64,000 nt of DNA, from NCBI RefSeq assembly GCF_001514065.1, contig NZ_KQ948423.1, positions 62,001-126,000 of the forward strand, in the 5' to 3' direction. The notes below the pieces were generated by a model, which saw nothing but the letters and a program-made list of their open reading frames with translations, was not told the DNA's origin and ran no database searches. This document shows positions 16,049 through 24,828 of this stretch, one piece after another; the stretch's first letter is position 1; every line of letters starts with the position of its first letter. Source of the DNA: Streptomyces antibioticus (GTDB lineage: Bacteria; Actinomycetota; Actinomycetes; Streptomycetales; Streptomycetaceae). The translations under genes were made by a program, and so were the position numbers.

Positions 16049-17326
16049 ATGAGCATCGAGACACAGAACAGCAGCGCCCGCGGCGATGGGCTCACTTGGG
16101 CACGGACCTCGGGTCTGGCGGCGGTACGGGGGTTGGGGCTGGCGTTGGTCGCGCTGCCGGGTGCCGTCCTGTGCCTCGTGCTGTCGCTGGTGTCGATCGC
16201 GCTCATTCCGATCGGCGTCGGGATCGTCACCACCCCGTGGGTGCTGACCGGGGTACGGGCGTTCGCCGACTGGCGCCGGGTCGTCGCCGCCGAGTGGGGC
16301 GGGGTGCGGATCCCGTCGGCGTACCGGCCGCTCCCGGCGAACGCCAACCCCTGGGGGCGCACCTTCGGCATGCTGGGTGACCCGGCGACCTGGCGGGACC
16401 TCAGGTGGCTGCCGGTCGACATGACGGCGGGGTTCCTGACCGCGCTGCTGCCGGCCGTGCTGCTGCTCTACCCGGTCGAGGGGCTCGCGCTAGCCGCCGG
16501 GCTGTGGCGGGCCTTCCCGGACGGGTACTGGTACGCCTTCGTACCGGTCACCGGGCAGGCCTCCGCGTTCGGCGCCGGTGCGCTCGCGCTGGTCTTCCTG
16601 CTGCTGTTCCGGCTGCTCCCCGCGCCCGTGCTGCGCGCCCACTTCCGCCTCACCCGCGCCCTCCTCACCCCCAGCCAGGCCGAACTCGCCGAGCGGGTCC
16701 GGGTGCTGACGGAGACCCGGCAGGACGCCGTGGACACCTCCGCCGCCGAACTGCGGCGCATCGAACGGGACCTGCACGACGGGGCGCAGGCCCGGCTGGT
16801 CGCCATGGGCATGGATCTCGGCACCATCGAGCTGCTCCTCGACAAGGACCCGCAGAAAGCGAAGGAGTTGATCGCGCAGGCCCGCAAGTCCTCCGTCGAC
16901 GCCCTCGCCGAACTGCGCGACCTGGTGCGCGGCATTCATCCGCCGGTGCTCGCCGAGCGGGGACTCGGGGACGCCGTAAGGGCGTTGGCGCTGCGGCTGC
17001 CCTTGCCCGCCGAGGTGACGGTGGAGCTGAGCGGCCGGGCCGACGCACCCGTCGAGTCGGCGGCGTACTTCGCGGTGAGCGAGGTCCTCACCAACGCCGT
17101 GAAGCACGCGGACGCCGAGCGGCTCTGGATCGACCTGCACCACGAGGACGGCACCCTGCGGATCAGCGTCACCGACGACGGCAAGGGCGGCGCGGTGATC
17201 GGAGCCGGGTCGGGACTGGCCGGGGTCGAGCGGCGGCTCGGTACATTCGACGGCGTCCTGGCCGTCAGCAGCCCCGCCGGCGGTCCCACCATGGTCACCA
17301 TGGAGATCCCTTGCGCGTTGTCCTAG
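16049..17326 (+). CDS. NarL-type sensor histidine kinase
   Basis: A 425-residue membrane kinase. Hydrophobic segments at about 24-63 and 125-190 form the sensor part, a layout typical of actinobacterial sensors that read the membrane. The dimerisation/phosphoacceptor helix has ERDLHDGAQARLVAM with H243. The ATPase domain shows VSEVLTNAVKHADA (N box), SVTDDGKGG (G1) and GSGLAGVERRLG (G2). It phosphorylates the response regulator encoded next; the two frames overlap by 16 bases, so translation is coupled. The signal is unknown. ATG 16049 starts just before the first hydrophobic region; the ribosome site is weak. Confidence 0.9.
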   Translation: MSIETQNSSARGDGLTWARTSGLAAVRGLGLALVALPGAVLCLVLSLVSIALIPIGVGIVTTPWVLTGVRAFADWRRVVAAEWGGVRIPSAYRPLPANANPWGRTFGMLGDPATWRDLRWLPVDMTAGFLTALLPAVLLLYPVEGLALAAGLWRAFPDGYWYAFVPVTGQASAFGAGALALVFLLLFRLLPAPVLRAHFRLTRALLTPSQAELAERVRVLTETRQDAVDTSAAELRRIERDLHDGAQARLVAMGMDLGTIELLLDKDPQKAKELIAQARKSSVDALAELRDLVRGIHPPVLAERGLGDAVRALALRLPLPAEVTVELSGRADAPVESAAYFAVSEVLTNAVKHADAERLWIDLHHEDGTLRISVTDDGKGGAVIGAGSGLAGVERRLGTFDGVLAVSSPAGGPTMVTMEIPCALS

Positions 17327-17964
17327 CCGAAGACCTGTTCCTCCTGCGGGACGGACTGGTCCGGCTGCTGGAAGCCCATGACTTCGAGATCGCCGCCGCC
17401 GTCGAGTCCGGCCCCGAGCTCACCCGCGCGCTGGCCGAGCTGGAGCCGGACGTCGCCGTGGTCGACGTACGGCTGCCGCCCACGCACACCGACGAGGGAT
17501 TGCAGTGCGCGCTGGCGGCCCGGCGGGCCAGGCCGGGGCTGCCCGTGCTGGTGCTCTCGCAGCATGTGGAGCAGCTCTACGCGCGCGAGCTGCTCGCCGA
17601 CGGCACGGGCGGGGTGGGCTATCTGCTGAAGGACCGGGTGTTCGACGCGGCGCAGTTCGTGGACGCGGTGCACCGGGTGGCGGCGGGCGGCACCGCGATG
17701 GACCCGCAGGTGATCCAGCAGCTGCTGACCCGGCGGGCGGCCGCCGACCAGCCGCTGGGCCGGCTGACCCCGCGCGAGCTGGAGGTGCTGGAGCTGATGG
17801 CGCAGGGCCGGTCCAACGCGGCGATCGCGGGTCAGCTCGTCGTCACAGAACGGGCCATTGCCAAACACACCTCCAACATCTTCGCCAAACTGGACCTTGA
17901 GGTGTCGGACGACGACAATCGGCGCGTTCTCGCGGTCCTCGCCTATCTGGACCAGGGCCGGTGA
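17311..17964 (+). CDS. NarL/FixJ-type response regulator
   Basis: A 217-residue regulator with an intact receiver domain (acid pair E7/D8, phospho-acceptor D52 in VVDVRLP, S83, K107 in LLKD) and a C-terminal LuxR-type helix-turn-helix (LTPRELEVLELMAQGRSNAA, then VTERAIAKHTSNIFAKLDL). It starts with TTG 17311, with GGAG 5 bases upstream inside the kinase gene; this start gives the normal MRVVLAED beginning. It is the partner of the kinase whose frame it overlaps. Targets cannot be read from the sequence. Confidence 0.92.
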   Translation: MRVVLAEDLFLLRDGLVRLLEAHDFEIAAAVESGPELTRALAELEPDVAVVDVRLPPTHTDEGLQCALAARRARPGLPVLVLSQHVEQLYARELLADGTGGVGYLLKDRVFDAAQFVDAVHRVAAGGTAMDPQVIQQLLTRRAAADQPLGRLTPRELEVLELMAQGRSNAAIAGQLVVTERAIAKHTSNIFAKLDLEVSDDDNRRVLAVLAYLDQGR

Positions 17965-18145
17965 GCGGCCGCTGATTTTCCGTAACTTCTGCTGCTCAAG
18001 CGGCTGTTGAGGCGGGACTGCCGAGTAATCCTCTGATTTTTATGAGAGACGTGTGAACACCCGTGGGACCACGTCCGTATGGAACGACGCCGCTTCACTC
18101 CTGTCGGGCGCCTCGATAGCCCCGCAAGGAAGTCAGAGGAGTTCC

Positions 18146-19678
18146 ATGGGACGCAACAATCGCAAACGCCGTACGTCGATGACCACCAAGGTCGTGGCCG
18201 GATCGGCAGCCCTAGCGCTCGGTGGGGGCGGGCTTGTCTGGGCGAACTTCTACGCATCGGCTCACGAGTCGAACTCGGGCCAGAACCAGGTGAAGGCCGC
18301 CGCGGCACAGATCGCCACGATCCAGTGCCCGGACGTCGGCCAGAAGCTGACGAACGTCCCGAACGGCGCCCGGAACGGCGTGAGTACGGAGCTGGCGAAC
18401 CTCGACAAGCAGATCACCGAGGCGTACGCCCGGCTGGCGTCCACCCGCCAGGCCCAGGCAGGGGACCCCGGGTTCGTGCAGAACGCGATCCTCGGCCCGC
18501 TGAAGGAAAAGCGGGGCGCCACTCTGGACCGCATCCGGATCAACATCCAGCGGGCCGGCGGACAGGTCGCCGACCTGTCGCAGCTCGCCGCCTGCACCGG
18601 GGTCCAGGCTCAGCCGCAGACCAACGCCGGCCAGGGCGGCCAGCAGCAGAACGGCGGCCAGCAGCAGGGTGGCCAGCAGCAGAACGGCGGTCAGCAGCAG
18701 GGCGGCCAGCAGAACGGCGGCCAGCAGCAGAACGGCCAGGGCGGTAACGGCCCGACGGCCGCCGACTTCGTGGACATCACGAAGGTGCAGGGCAACGCGC
18801 AGCTGGGCGTCGGCCAGAACGGCCTCAAGGCGAACGGCGGTTCCGGCTCGCGGGGCGTGTTCATCACCAAGTGCGGCACCAACGGCAACAAGAACCACAA
18901 CACGGACAACGTGATCGTGGCGCCCGGTGTCAGCAACGGCGCCCACCACCTGCACGACTACGTCGGCAACCAGAGCAACGACGCTTTCGCGAGCGACCAG
19001 GAGCTGGCGGGGGCCCAGAGCACCTGCCAGAACCAGGGCGACAAGTCCTCGTACTTCTGGCCGGTGCTGCGCCTCCAGAACGGCACGCAGGACTTCGACC
19101 AGAACAAGGACGGCGGTGGCAAGGAAGGCAACGTCGGCAAGATCCTTCAGGCCTCCCAGGCGCAGATCAAGTTCGTCGGCAACAAGAAGGGCAACGTCGT
19201 CGCGATGCCGACGGCCCTGCGCATCATCACCGGTGACGCGAAGGCCTTCGTCAACGGCAACGCCAACGCCAACGTGAACTGGTCCTGCACCGGCTTCGAG
19301 AACAAGGTCCAGCTGCACGACAAGTACCCGATCTGCCCGCAGGGCAGCCAGGTGGTGCGCACGACCAACTTCCAGAGCTGCTGGGACGGCAAGAACATCG
19401 ACAGCGCCAACCACCGCACGCACGTGGCGTTCGTCCAGGCCGACGGCTCCTGCGCCAACGGCTTCAAGGCGATCCCGCAGCTCCAGGTCCGGCTGGTCTA
19501 CAACGTCCCGGCCCCGAAGCTCCAGAACGGCCAGGTGATCCAGCCGTACGCGGTGGACACCTTCCCGGAGAACATCCACAAGCCGATCACCGACCACAAC
19601 GACTTCATCAACTTCTTCTCCACGAACCTGATGAACAAGATGGTCAAGTGCATCAACACCGGCCAGCGGTGCCAGTGA
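18146..19678 (+). CDS. Secreted DUF1996 protein with Gln/Gly-rich repeat linker
   Basis: A 510-residue secreted protein. The basic start ([11 protein letters not shown]) plus hydrophobic stretch forms a signal peptide to about residue 42. A helical domain bounded by Cys follows ([12 protein letters not shown] to SQLAACTG), then a Gln/Gly/Asn repeat linker (about 160-200), then a DUF1996 domain (about 205-505) with [17 protein letters not shown] and [22 protein letters not shown]1996 is known mainly from fungi and actinobacteria with no settled function; its clustered His/Asp could bind metal or sugar. Ribosome site AGAGGAG precedes the ATG. A very strong hairpin follows the gene. Confidence 0.85.
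   Translation: MGRNNRKRRTSMTTKVVAGSAALALGGGGLVWANFYASAHESNSGQNQVKAAAAQIATIQCPDVGQKLTNVPNGARNGVSTELANLDKQITEAYARLASTRQAQAGDPGFVQNAILGPLKEKRGATLDRIRINIQRAGGQVADLSQLAACTGVQAQPQTNAGQGGQQQNGGQQQGGQQQNGGQQQGGQQNGGQQQNGQGGNGPTAADFVDITKVQGNAQLGVGQNGLKANGGSGSRGVFITKCGTNGNKNHNTDNVIVAPGVSNGAHHLHDYVGNQSNDAFASDQELAGAQSTCQNQGDKSSYFWPVLRLQNGTQDFDQNKDGGGKEGNVGKILQASQAQIKFVGNKKGNVVAMPTALRIITGDAKAFVNGNANANVNWSCTGFENKVQLHDKYPICPQGSQVVRTTNFQSCWDGKNIDSANHRTHVAFVQADGSCANGFKAIPQLQVRLVYNVPAPKLQNGQVIQPYAVDTFPENIHKPITDHNDFINFFSTNLMNKMVKCINTGQRCQ
18634..18747 (+). repeat. Tandem repeat encoding [12 protein letters not shown] linker
   Basis: Repeats of about 18-24 bases encode alternating [12 protein letters not shown] and shorter units in the linker of the DUF1996 protein. 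Such arrays vary in copy number by slippage, so linker length may differ between strains. Confidence 0.85.
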
Positions 19679-19695
19679 GCTAGCTAGCACATGAG

Positions 19696-19728
19696 AGAGC
19701 CGGCGGTGGGAATCCCACCGCCGGCTCT
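19696..19728. terminator. 16-bp perfect hairpin with T run
   Basis: Arms 19696-19711 and 19713-19728 are perfect inverted repeats (the closest pairs would open into the loop), followed by TT. It lies 17 bases after the DUF1996 stop and before the stop of the convergent lipoprotein gene, and can end transcription from both sides. Confidence 0.9.
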
Positions 19729-19762
19729 TTCGTGTTCTTCGCGTTCTTCGTGTTCTTGGGCT

Positions 19763-20188
19763 TCAGTGACCGGCGTGCGCGCTGTGGTCCTGGCCTTCCT
19801 CGATGTTCCCGCCGAGCGTCTTGCGCAGCGTCGCGGTCACGTTCTTCGTCTCACCGACGGCCACCCACTTGCGGCCGACGAGGTAGTGACCGCCGTAGTC
19901 CTTGGCGCCGTCGATCCACTCGCGCTGGCCGCGGTCGGTGGCGAAGGTCGCCAGCAGGAACTTGCCGTCAGCCTTGCTCTTGCGGCACGAGGCCTGGCGG
20001 AGTTCGTCGGCGTCGATCTGGATGGTCGGCTTGCAGCCCACCTCCGCGGCCAGGTGCTCAAGGCTGCCGCTCGCCGTCTCCGGCACGGCGGCCTTGCCGG
20101 CACCGTCGCCGTCGCCGGAGCCGCAGCCCGCCAGTGCGAGGACCGCCGCGGCTGCCGTCGCCGCGAGCATCGGTCGGGTCAACCTCAT
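19763..20188 (-). CDS. Small lipoprotein
   Basis: A 141-residue lipoprotein. The signal peptide ends in the lipobox LALAGC, so the mature protein is anchored at the outer face of the membrane. The mature part has two further Cys (in AAEVGCKPTI and QASCRKSK), which may form a disulfide, and a His-rich C-terminus (DHSAHAGH) that could bind metal. No family is recognised. ATG 20188 with GGAGG upstream starts exactly at the signal peptide; the frame upstream is open but does not encode a signal. It is divergent from the TPR gene. Confidence 0.8.
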   Translation of the reverse strand: MRLTRPMLAATAAAAVLALAGCGSGDGDGAGKAAVPETASGSLEHLAAEVGCKPTIQIDADELRQASCRKSKADGKFLLATFATDRGQREWIDGAKDYGGHYLVGRKWVAVGETKNVTATLRKTLGGNIEEGQDHSAHAGH

Positions 20189-20304
20189 CTGTTCCTCCGG
20201 AACCTTCCCGTGGGCCTGGGTGCCCGTCCCCTTCCATACGGCCGGGGAGCTCGGCGCGCTCAAATCGTGTGTCCCCGTGGGCACGCCTGTGCGAAAGTGT
20301 GCCG

Positions 20305-20805
20305 GTGAACGAGAACTGGGAACAGCGTGTGACGGCCGCCTGGGCCACCTTCGACGACTATCCGGAGGAGCGAGCCGCCGAATTCCGGGCGGTGATCGAC
20401 ACCCTCGTCACCGAACTCCCCGAGGACAGTCCGCTCGGTCCCTTCGAACAGGCCTGCGCCTGGGACTCGACCGGCCACTCGGACAAGGCGGCCCCGCTGT
20501 ACCGGGAGGCGCTGGCGCGCGGGCTGTCCGGCTACAAGGGGCGCCGCGCGAAGATCCAGCTCTCCAGCTCGCTCCGGAACATCGGCCAGGCCGAAGAGGG
20601 CGTCAAGCTCCTGACACCCGAACTGGACGCCCCCTCCGACGAGTTGGACGACGCCGTACGAGCCTGTCTCGCCCTGTGCCTGTCCAGCCTCGGCCGCGAC
20701 CGCGAGGGCCTCTCCCTGGTCCTCGGCGCCCTGGCTCCCCATCTGCCGCGCTACCAGCGCTCGATGGCCAACTACGCGCGCGCCCTGGTCGACCCCGACG
20801 ACTGA
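20305..20805 (+). CDS. Tetratricopeptide-repeat protein
   Basis: A 166-residue cytoplasmic protein starting at GTG 20305. It has helical pairs such as DSTGHSDKAAPLYREALARG, YKGRRAKIQLSSSLRNIGQA and DDAVRACLALCLSSLGRDRE, matching the short TPR_5-type tetratricopeptide family. Such proteins serve as interaction scaffolds; no partner is evident. No strong ribosome site precedes the GTG. It is divergent from the lipoprotein gene and 49 bases before the sigma-like membrane protein gene. Confidence 0.8.
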   Translation: MNENWEQRVTAAWATFDDYPEERAAEFRAVIDTLVTELPEDSPLGPFEQACAWDSTGHSDKAAPLYREALARGLSGYKGRRAKIQLSSSLRNIGQAEEGVKLLTPELDAPSDELDDAVRACLALCLSSLGRDREGLSLVLGALAPHLPRYQRSMANYARALVDPDD

Positions 20806-20854
20806 GTCGCCCGGATGGCGGTGACCAACGCACGATTCGCTCGTTCTGCTGAAC

Positions 20855-22777
20855 GTGCAGTCACAGGATGTCGCCCCGCGCCCCGCACCGTCCGCCTCCG
20901 CCGAGCCGTTCGTCGATGTCGAACAGGCCGAGGCCGCGCTCGTCGAGCACTACCCACGGCTGGTCCGGCTGGCCTACCTGGTGCTGCCGCCGGGGCTCGG
21001 CCGCAACCGGCGGGTCCTGACCGCGCACGCTCTCACGCAGCGCGCCCTGCCGCGCGGCCGGGCCTCGACACCGGTCATCCCGGCCCAGTCGACCGGCCGC
21101 GACGGCGACCCCGGGTACGCCTTCGTCCGCCTCCAGGTGCTGCGTACGGCGCTGGAGGCGGGCCTGCCGCTGACCTTCCGGGCCTGGCCCAAGCGCTCCC
21201 AACTCCCGCCGCTGCTCCCCCAGGTGTGGGGTCTCAGGCTCTTCCCGCGCTCGGGCGGCGCCGATGAACTCGCCCTGGACCAGCGGCTGTCCGCGCTGTC
21301 CGGCGAGGGCCGCGCCGCCTATGTCCTGCGCGGTCTGGAGCGGCTCCCGGACGACGACGTCCGCCGGGTGCTGACCGAGGCCGGGGTGGCGGACCCGGAC
21401 GAGGCGCTGGACGAGGCCGACGAGGTGCCCGCGCAGTACGCCCTGCTCGACTCTCCCGAGTTCGACGCCTGCTCGCTCCAGGCCCGCCCCACCGACCTGA
21501 TGCGGCGCAGGCAGCACCTGAAGGCCGCGCTCGCCGCCGCGGCGGCGGTCGCCGTGTGCGGGGCGCTGCTCGGTCTGCCGGGCGACGGCTGGGGCCCCGA
21601 CGGCGCCGCCGCGCCCGCGTACGCGCAGAACCCGTCCGCGCAGGCCGCCCTCGACCCCGCCCAGCTGACCCGGGTCCCGGCCACCGCCTGGCAGGCCGCC
21701 TCCCGCAACGACTTCTCCGTCTGGCCCGCCCGCGGCGAACTCGCCGACGACACCGCGCTGCTGCGCCGCGCCCTCGCCGTCTGGGCCCGCCCCGGCGAGA
21801 CCGTCCAGGTCTCCGCGACCCCCGGCACCCCGTCCGGCGGCCCCGCAGGCCCGCCGCAGCTGCTGTACGCGGGGCTCGTCGACAACGCGCGCGTGGTGAT
21901 CCTCTACGACGGTCTGCGCATCGCCCGCTACGCCGAGCCGAAGGACGGCACCAAGGGCGCCGCCCTCGACTTCGCGCGCGTCGACGGGGCCACCCCGGGC
22001 GAGGCGAGCGCGGTCGTGCTGGGCCGGGCCGACGGCAACGTCCGCTATCTGCTGGCGCCCTGGGTGAAGAAGGCCGCCGAGCGCGACCTGCTCAAGCCCA
22101 ACTCCGGTGCGATGGACCTGACCCTGACCGAGGGCGTCACCTCGCCGCTGGCGGGTCCGGCCCAGCAGAACGGCGGCTGCACGTCCTGGAACGTGCTCCA
22201 GCTGACGGACCGCTCGGGCACCCGCCTGATGAGCGACCTCGGCGAACTGGTCCCGGCCCGCCTCACCACGGGCCGCCCCGGCGCGGCGCACGAGGCGTCC
22301 GGCGCGGAGGCGCTGCGCACCTGGGCGCCGTACGCCTGCTCGCTGGGCGCGATGCGCTCGGCCGGCGTACGGACGGTGAACGCATGGTCGTACGCCGAGC
22401 AGCAGCTGCCCGAGGCGGGCGGGGCGGCGGACTGGGTGTGCACGCGCGCGGAGACCTGGCGCGGCGGCGGTACGCGGGTGCTGGCGCAGTTCCGCACCCC
22501 GGGTTCGGCCTACGGGGCGGTCGCGGCGCAGGCCGAGAACGTCCCGGCGTGCGGCCCGCGCGACCCGAACGTGCTGGCGGGTGTGCTGTGGAAGTCGGGG
22601 TCGGGCTCCTGGTACCTGCTGGCGGCGGGCGGCAAGAACACCGCGTCGATCAGCTCGACGGGGGCCGTGCGCGGCTCGGGCCGGGGGAACCTGCTGGCCG
22701 TGAAGGCGAAGGAAGGGGCACAGGCCGGGCTGAAGGGGACGCTGGCCGACGGGCGGGCGATCAACGGGCTGCGCTGA
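20855..22777 (+). CDS. Membrane protein with degenerate sigma-factor-like N-terminus
   Basis: A 640-residue protein. The N-terminal 200 residues recall an ECF sigma factor that has decayed: ALVEHYPRLVRLAYLVLPPG at the region-2 position and a region-4-like helix set around 145-190 (GRAAYVLRGLERLPDDDVRR). A transmembrane helix spans about 222-241, and the remaining 400 residues, with scattered Cys, would be outside the cell. GTG 20855 is the first possible start after a stop at 20822; there is no clear Shine-Dalgarno site. The RNA-polymerase-binding resemblance is by eye only. A transmembrane sigma-like sensor is one idea; a membrane protein with an unrelated helical head is the alternative. 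Confidence 0.65.
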   Translation: MQSQDVAPRPAPSASAEPFVDVEQAEAALVEHYPRLVRLAYLVLPPGLGRNRRVLTAHALTQRALPRGRASTPVIPAQSTGRDGDPGYAFVRLQVLRTALEAGLPLTFRAWPKRSQLPPLLPQVWGLRLFPRSGGADELALDQRLSALSGEGRAAYVLRGLERLPDDDVRRVLTEAGVADPDEALDEADEVPAQYALLDSPEFDACSLQARPTDLMRRRQHLKAALAAAAAVAVCGALLGLPGDGWGPDGAAAPAYAQNPSAQAALDPAQLTRVPATAWQAASRNDFSVWPARGELADDTALLRRALAVWARPGETVQVSATPGTPSGGPAGPPQLLYAGLVDNARVVILYDGLRIARYAEPKDGTKGAALDFARVDGATPGEASAVVLGRADGNVRYLLAPWVKKAAERDLLKPNSGAMDLTLTEGVTSPLAGPAQQNGGCTSWNVLQLTDRSGTRLMSDLGELVPARLTTGRPGAAHEASGAEALRTWAPYACSLGAMRSAGVRTVNAWSYAEQQLPEAGGAADWVCTRAETWRGGGTRVLAQFRTPGSAYGAVAAQAENVPACGPRDPNVLAGVLWKSGSGSWYLLAAGGKNTASISSTGAVRGSGRGNLLAVKAKEGAQAGLKGTLADGRAINGLR

Positions 22778-22856
22778 CACCCGCTTGCTGACGCTGGTGT
22801 AAATAACAGGGTGCACAGGGGTTCCCGCCCGCCCTACCCGTCAGTACATTGACGCC

Positions 22857-23735
22857 ATGTCTAACACGCAGGACCGGGTGCACCTCCAGGCCCGCAAGGT
22901 GTCCTTCTCCTGGGACGACACCCCGCTGCACTGGGTGCCCGGTGATCCCTTCGCCGCCCACACCATCAACGTGCTCCACCTGCTGCTGCCGGCCGGCGAG
23001 CGCTGGTTCGTGCACGTCTACCGGCAGGTGCTCCCCCTCATCCGGGACGAGCGGCTGCGCGAGGACGTCATCGGGTTCATCGGCCAGGAGGCCATGCACT
23101 CCCAGGCGCACGACGAGGTCCTGCCGCATCTGAAGGAGCTGGGCCTCGATCCGACGCCGTACACCGCGCAGATCGACTGGTTCTTCGAGAAGCTGCTCGG
23201 CGACCGGACGCTGCCGCCGGGCCGGGCGCGCCGATGGTGGCTGATGGAGCGGGTGGCGACCATCGCGGCCATCGAGCACTACACCGCCTTCCTCGGCAAC
23301 TGGGTGCTGAACGCCGAGGAGTTGGACCGGCGGGGCGCCGATCCGACCATGCTGGACCTGCTGCGCTGGCACGGCGCCGAGGAGGTCGAGCACCGGTCGG
23401 TCGCCTTCGAGCTCTTCATGCATGTGGACGGCGGCTACCGGCGCCGGGTGCGGACCTGGGCGCTGGCCTTCGCGACGCTGGTGTTCCTGTGGCAGCGCGG
23501 GGCGCGGTTCTTCATGGAGAACGACCCGACGCTCGTCGACGGCAGGGCGAGCTTCAAGGACTTCTACGTCCGCGGGCGGCGGGGTGTGCTGCCCGGGACC
23601 GGCGACATGCTGCGGTCGATACCCCGCTATCTGAGCCGCTCCTACCACCCCTCCCAGGAGGGCTGCACCGAGCAGGCGGTCGCCTATCTCGCCCAGTCCC
23701 CCGCCGCACTGGCCGCCGAGAAGGGTGCCGCCTGA
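22857..23735 (+). CDS. PF10118-type putative diiron enzyme ('metal-dependent hydrolase')
   Basis: A 292-residue soluble protein of the family usually labelled predicted metal-dependent hydrolase. The sequence shows a ferritin-like diiron set: E48, E78-x-x-H81, E140 and E176-x-x-H179 (IGQEAMHSQAH, AAIEHYTA, GAEEVEHRS). This suggests an O2-activating diiron oxidase or oxygenase rather than a hydrolase. Its stop overlaps the start of a flavo-ferredoxin reductase (TGATG), which would supply electrons, and a TetR gene follows. The substrate is unknown; hydrophobic compounds such as lipids or xenobiotics are plausible. No Shine-Dalgarno site is visible before the ATG. Confidence 0.8.
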   Translation: MSNTQDRVHLQARKVSFSWDDTPLHWVPGDPFAAHTINVLHLLLPAGERWFVHVYRQVLPLIRDERLREDVIGFIGQEAMHSQAHDEVLPHLKELGLDPTPYTAQIDWFFEKLLGDRTLPPGRARRWWLMERVATIAAIEHYTAFLGNWVLNAEELDRRGADPTMLDLLRWHGAEEVEHRSVAFELFMHVDGGYRRRVRTWALAFATLVFLWQRGARFFMENDPTLVDGRASFKDFYVRGRRGVLPGTGDMLRSIPRYLSRSYHPSQEGCTEQAVAYLAQSPAALAAEKGAA

Positions 23736-24748
23736 TGCCGAAGCCGCTGACCGTCGCGGTCGTCGCGGGGGCCGCGCTGCTCGCCCGGCGGGCGATGCGC
23801 CGCCGTATCCGGATCTCGCCGCTGTGGCCGATGCCCGCCCTGGAGGAGCCGGTCTCCGGGCGGCCCCGGTCGCGGGCGCTGCGGCTGCTGGTGGCCGGGC
23901 GCGCGGAGGTCGCCGAGGGGGTCGTCCAACTGCGCCTGGAGGGACGGGACCTGCCCCGCTGGGAGCCCGGTGCGCATCTCGACCTGGTGCTGCCGTCGGG
24001 ACTCGTACGCCAGTACTCGCTGTGCGGGGACCCGGCGGACACTTCCTCGTACACCGTGGCGACCCGGCTCGTCGAGGACGGGCGGGGCGGCTCGCGCGAG
24101 GTGCACGAGCAGCTGGCCGAGGGCATGGAGATCGAGGTGCGCGGGCCGCGCAACCGTTTCCCGCTGGTCGAGGCGGAGTCGTACGTCTTCGTCGCGGGCG
24201 GCATCGGGATCACCCCCGTTCTGCCGATGCTGCGGGCCCTGCCGGCGAGCGCCGACTGGCGGCTGCTGTACTGCGGGCGGTCGCGGGAGTCGATGCCGTT
24301 CGTGGCGGAGCTGGAGAAGCTGGACCGGGTGACCGTCGTGGCCGGGATGCCCGACCTCGACGCGCTGGAGGTGCCCGAGGGCGCCGCCGTGTACTGCTGC
24401 GGACCGGAAGGGCTGATGGCGGCGGTCGAGGAGCGCTTCCCCCAGGTGCGGCTGGAGCGGTTCACCCCGCGGGCCGCCGCGCCGGGCGGCGCCTTCGAGC
24501 TCGAACTCCGGCGCAGTGGGCGGACGTTGACGGTCCCGGCGGACTCCACCGTCCTCGCGGCTGTGCGGGCGGAGCTGCCGAACACCCTCTACTCCTGCGA
24601 GCAGGGCTTCTGTGGCACCTGCCAACAGCGGGTGCTGGAGGGCGAGGTGGACCACCGGGACGAACTGCTGACGGACGGCGAGCGCGGCGACTCGATGCTG
24701 ATCTGTGTGTCGCGGGCACGAAGTGAGCGGCTCGTACTGGACATGTGA
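23735..24748 (+). CDS. Ferredoxin-fused flavin reductase (PDR/VanB type)
   Basis: A 337-residue reductase translationally coupled to the diiron gene (TGATG). Order: an N-terminal hydrophobic/basic stretch (about 1-27) that may touch the membrane, a flavin-binding barrel with RQYSLCG (about 89-95), an NAD(P)H domain with AGGIGITPVLPM (about 153-164) and YCCGPEGLM, and a C-terminal [2Fe-2S] ferredoxin domain with CEQGFCGTC and a final Cys in LICVS. Such proteins pass electrons from NAD(P)H through flavin to the iron-sulfur centre and on to an oxygenase. The partner is most likely the neighbouring diiron protein. Confidence 0.9.
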   Translation: MPKPLTVAVVAGAALLARRAMRRRIRISPLWPMPALEEPVSGRPRSRALRLLVAGRAEVAEGVVQLRLEGRDLPRWEPGAHLDLVLPSGLVRQYSLCGDPADTSSYTVATRLVEDGRGGSREVHEQLAEGMEIEVRGPRNRFPLVEAESYVFVAGGIGITPVLPMLRALPASADWRLLYCGRSRESMPFVAELEKLDRVTVVAGMPDLDALEVPEGAAVYCCGPEGLMAAVEERFPQVRLERFTPRAAAPGGAFELELRRSGRTLTVPADSTVLAAVRAELPNTLYSCEQGFCGTCQQRVLEGEVDHRDELLTDGERGDSMLICVSRARSERLVLDM

Positions 24749-24764
24749 GCAGGAAGTGCGCGGA

Positions 24765-24795
24765 AACGGTGAACACCGTTGGCCGGACCGGTCCG
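24765..24795. promoter_or_regulatory. Two palindromes before the TetR gene
   Basis: AACGGTG-AA-CACCGTT (24765-24780) is a perfect 16-bp inverted repeat, and CGGACCGGTCCG (24784-24795) is a second perfect palindrome, both 34-64 bases before the TetR start. They are the best candidates for its autoregulatory operator. Confidence 0.6.
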
Positions 24796-24828
24796 TTCCG
24801 GGCCGGATCCGATCGGTAAGGTGTTCGC

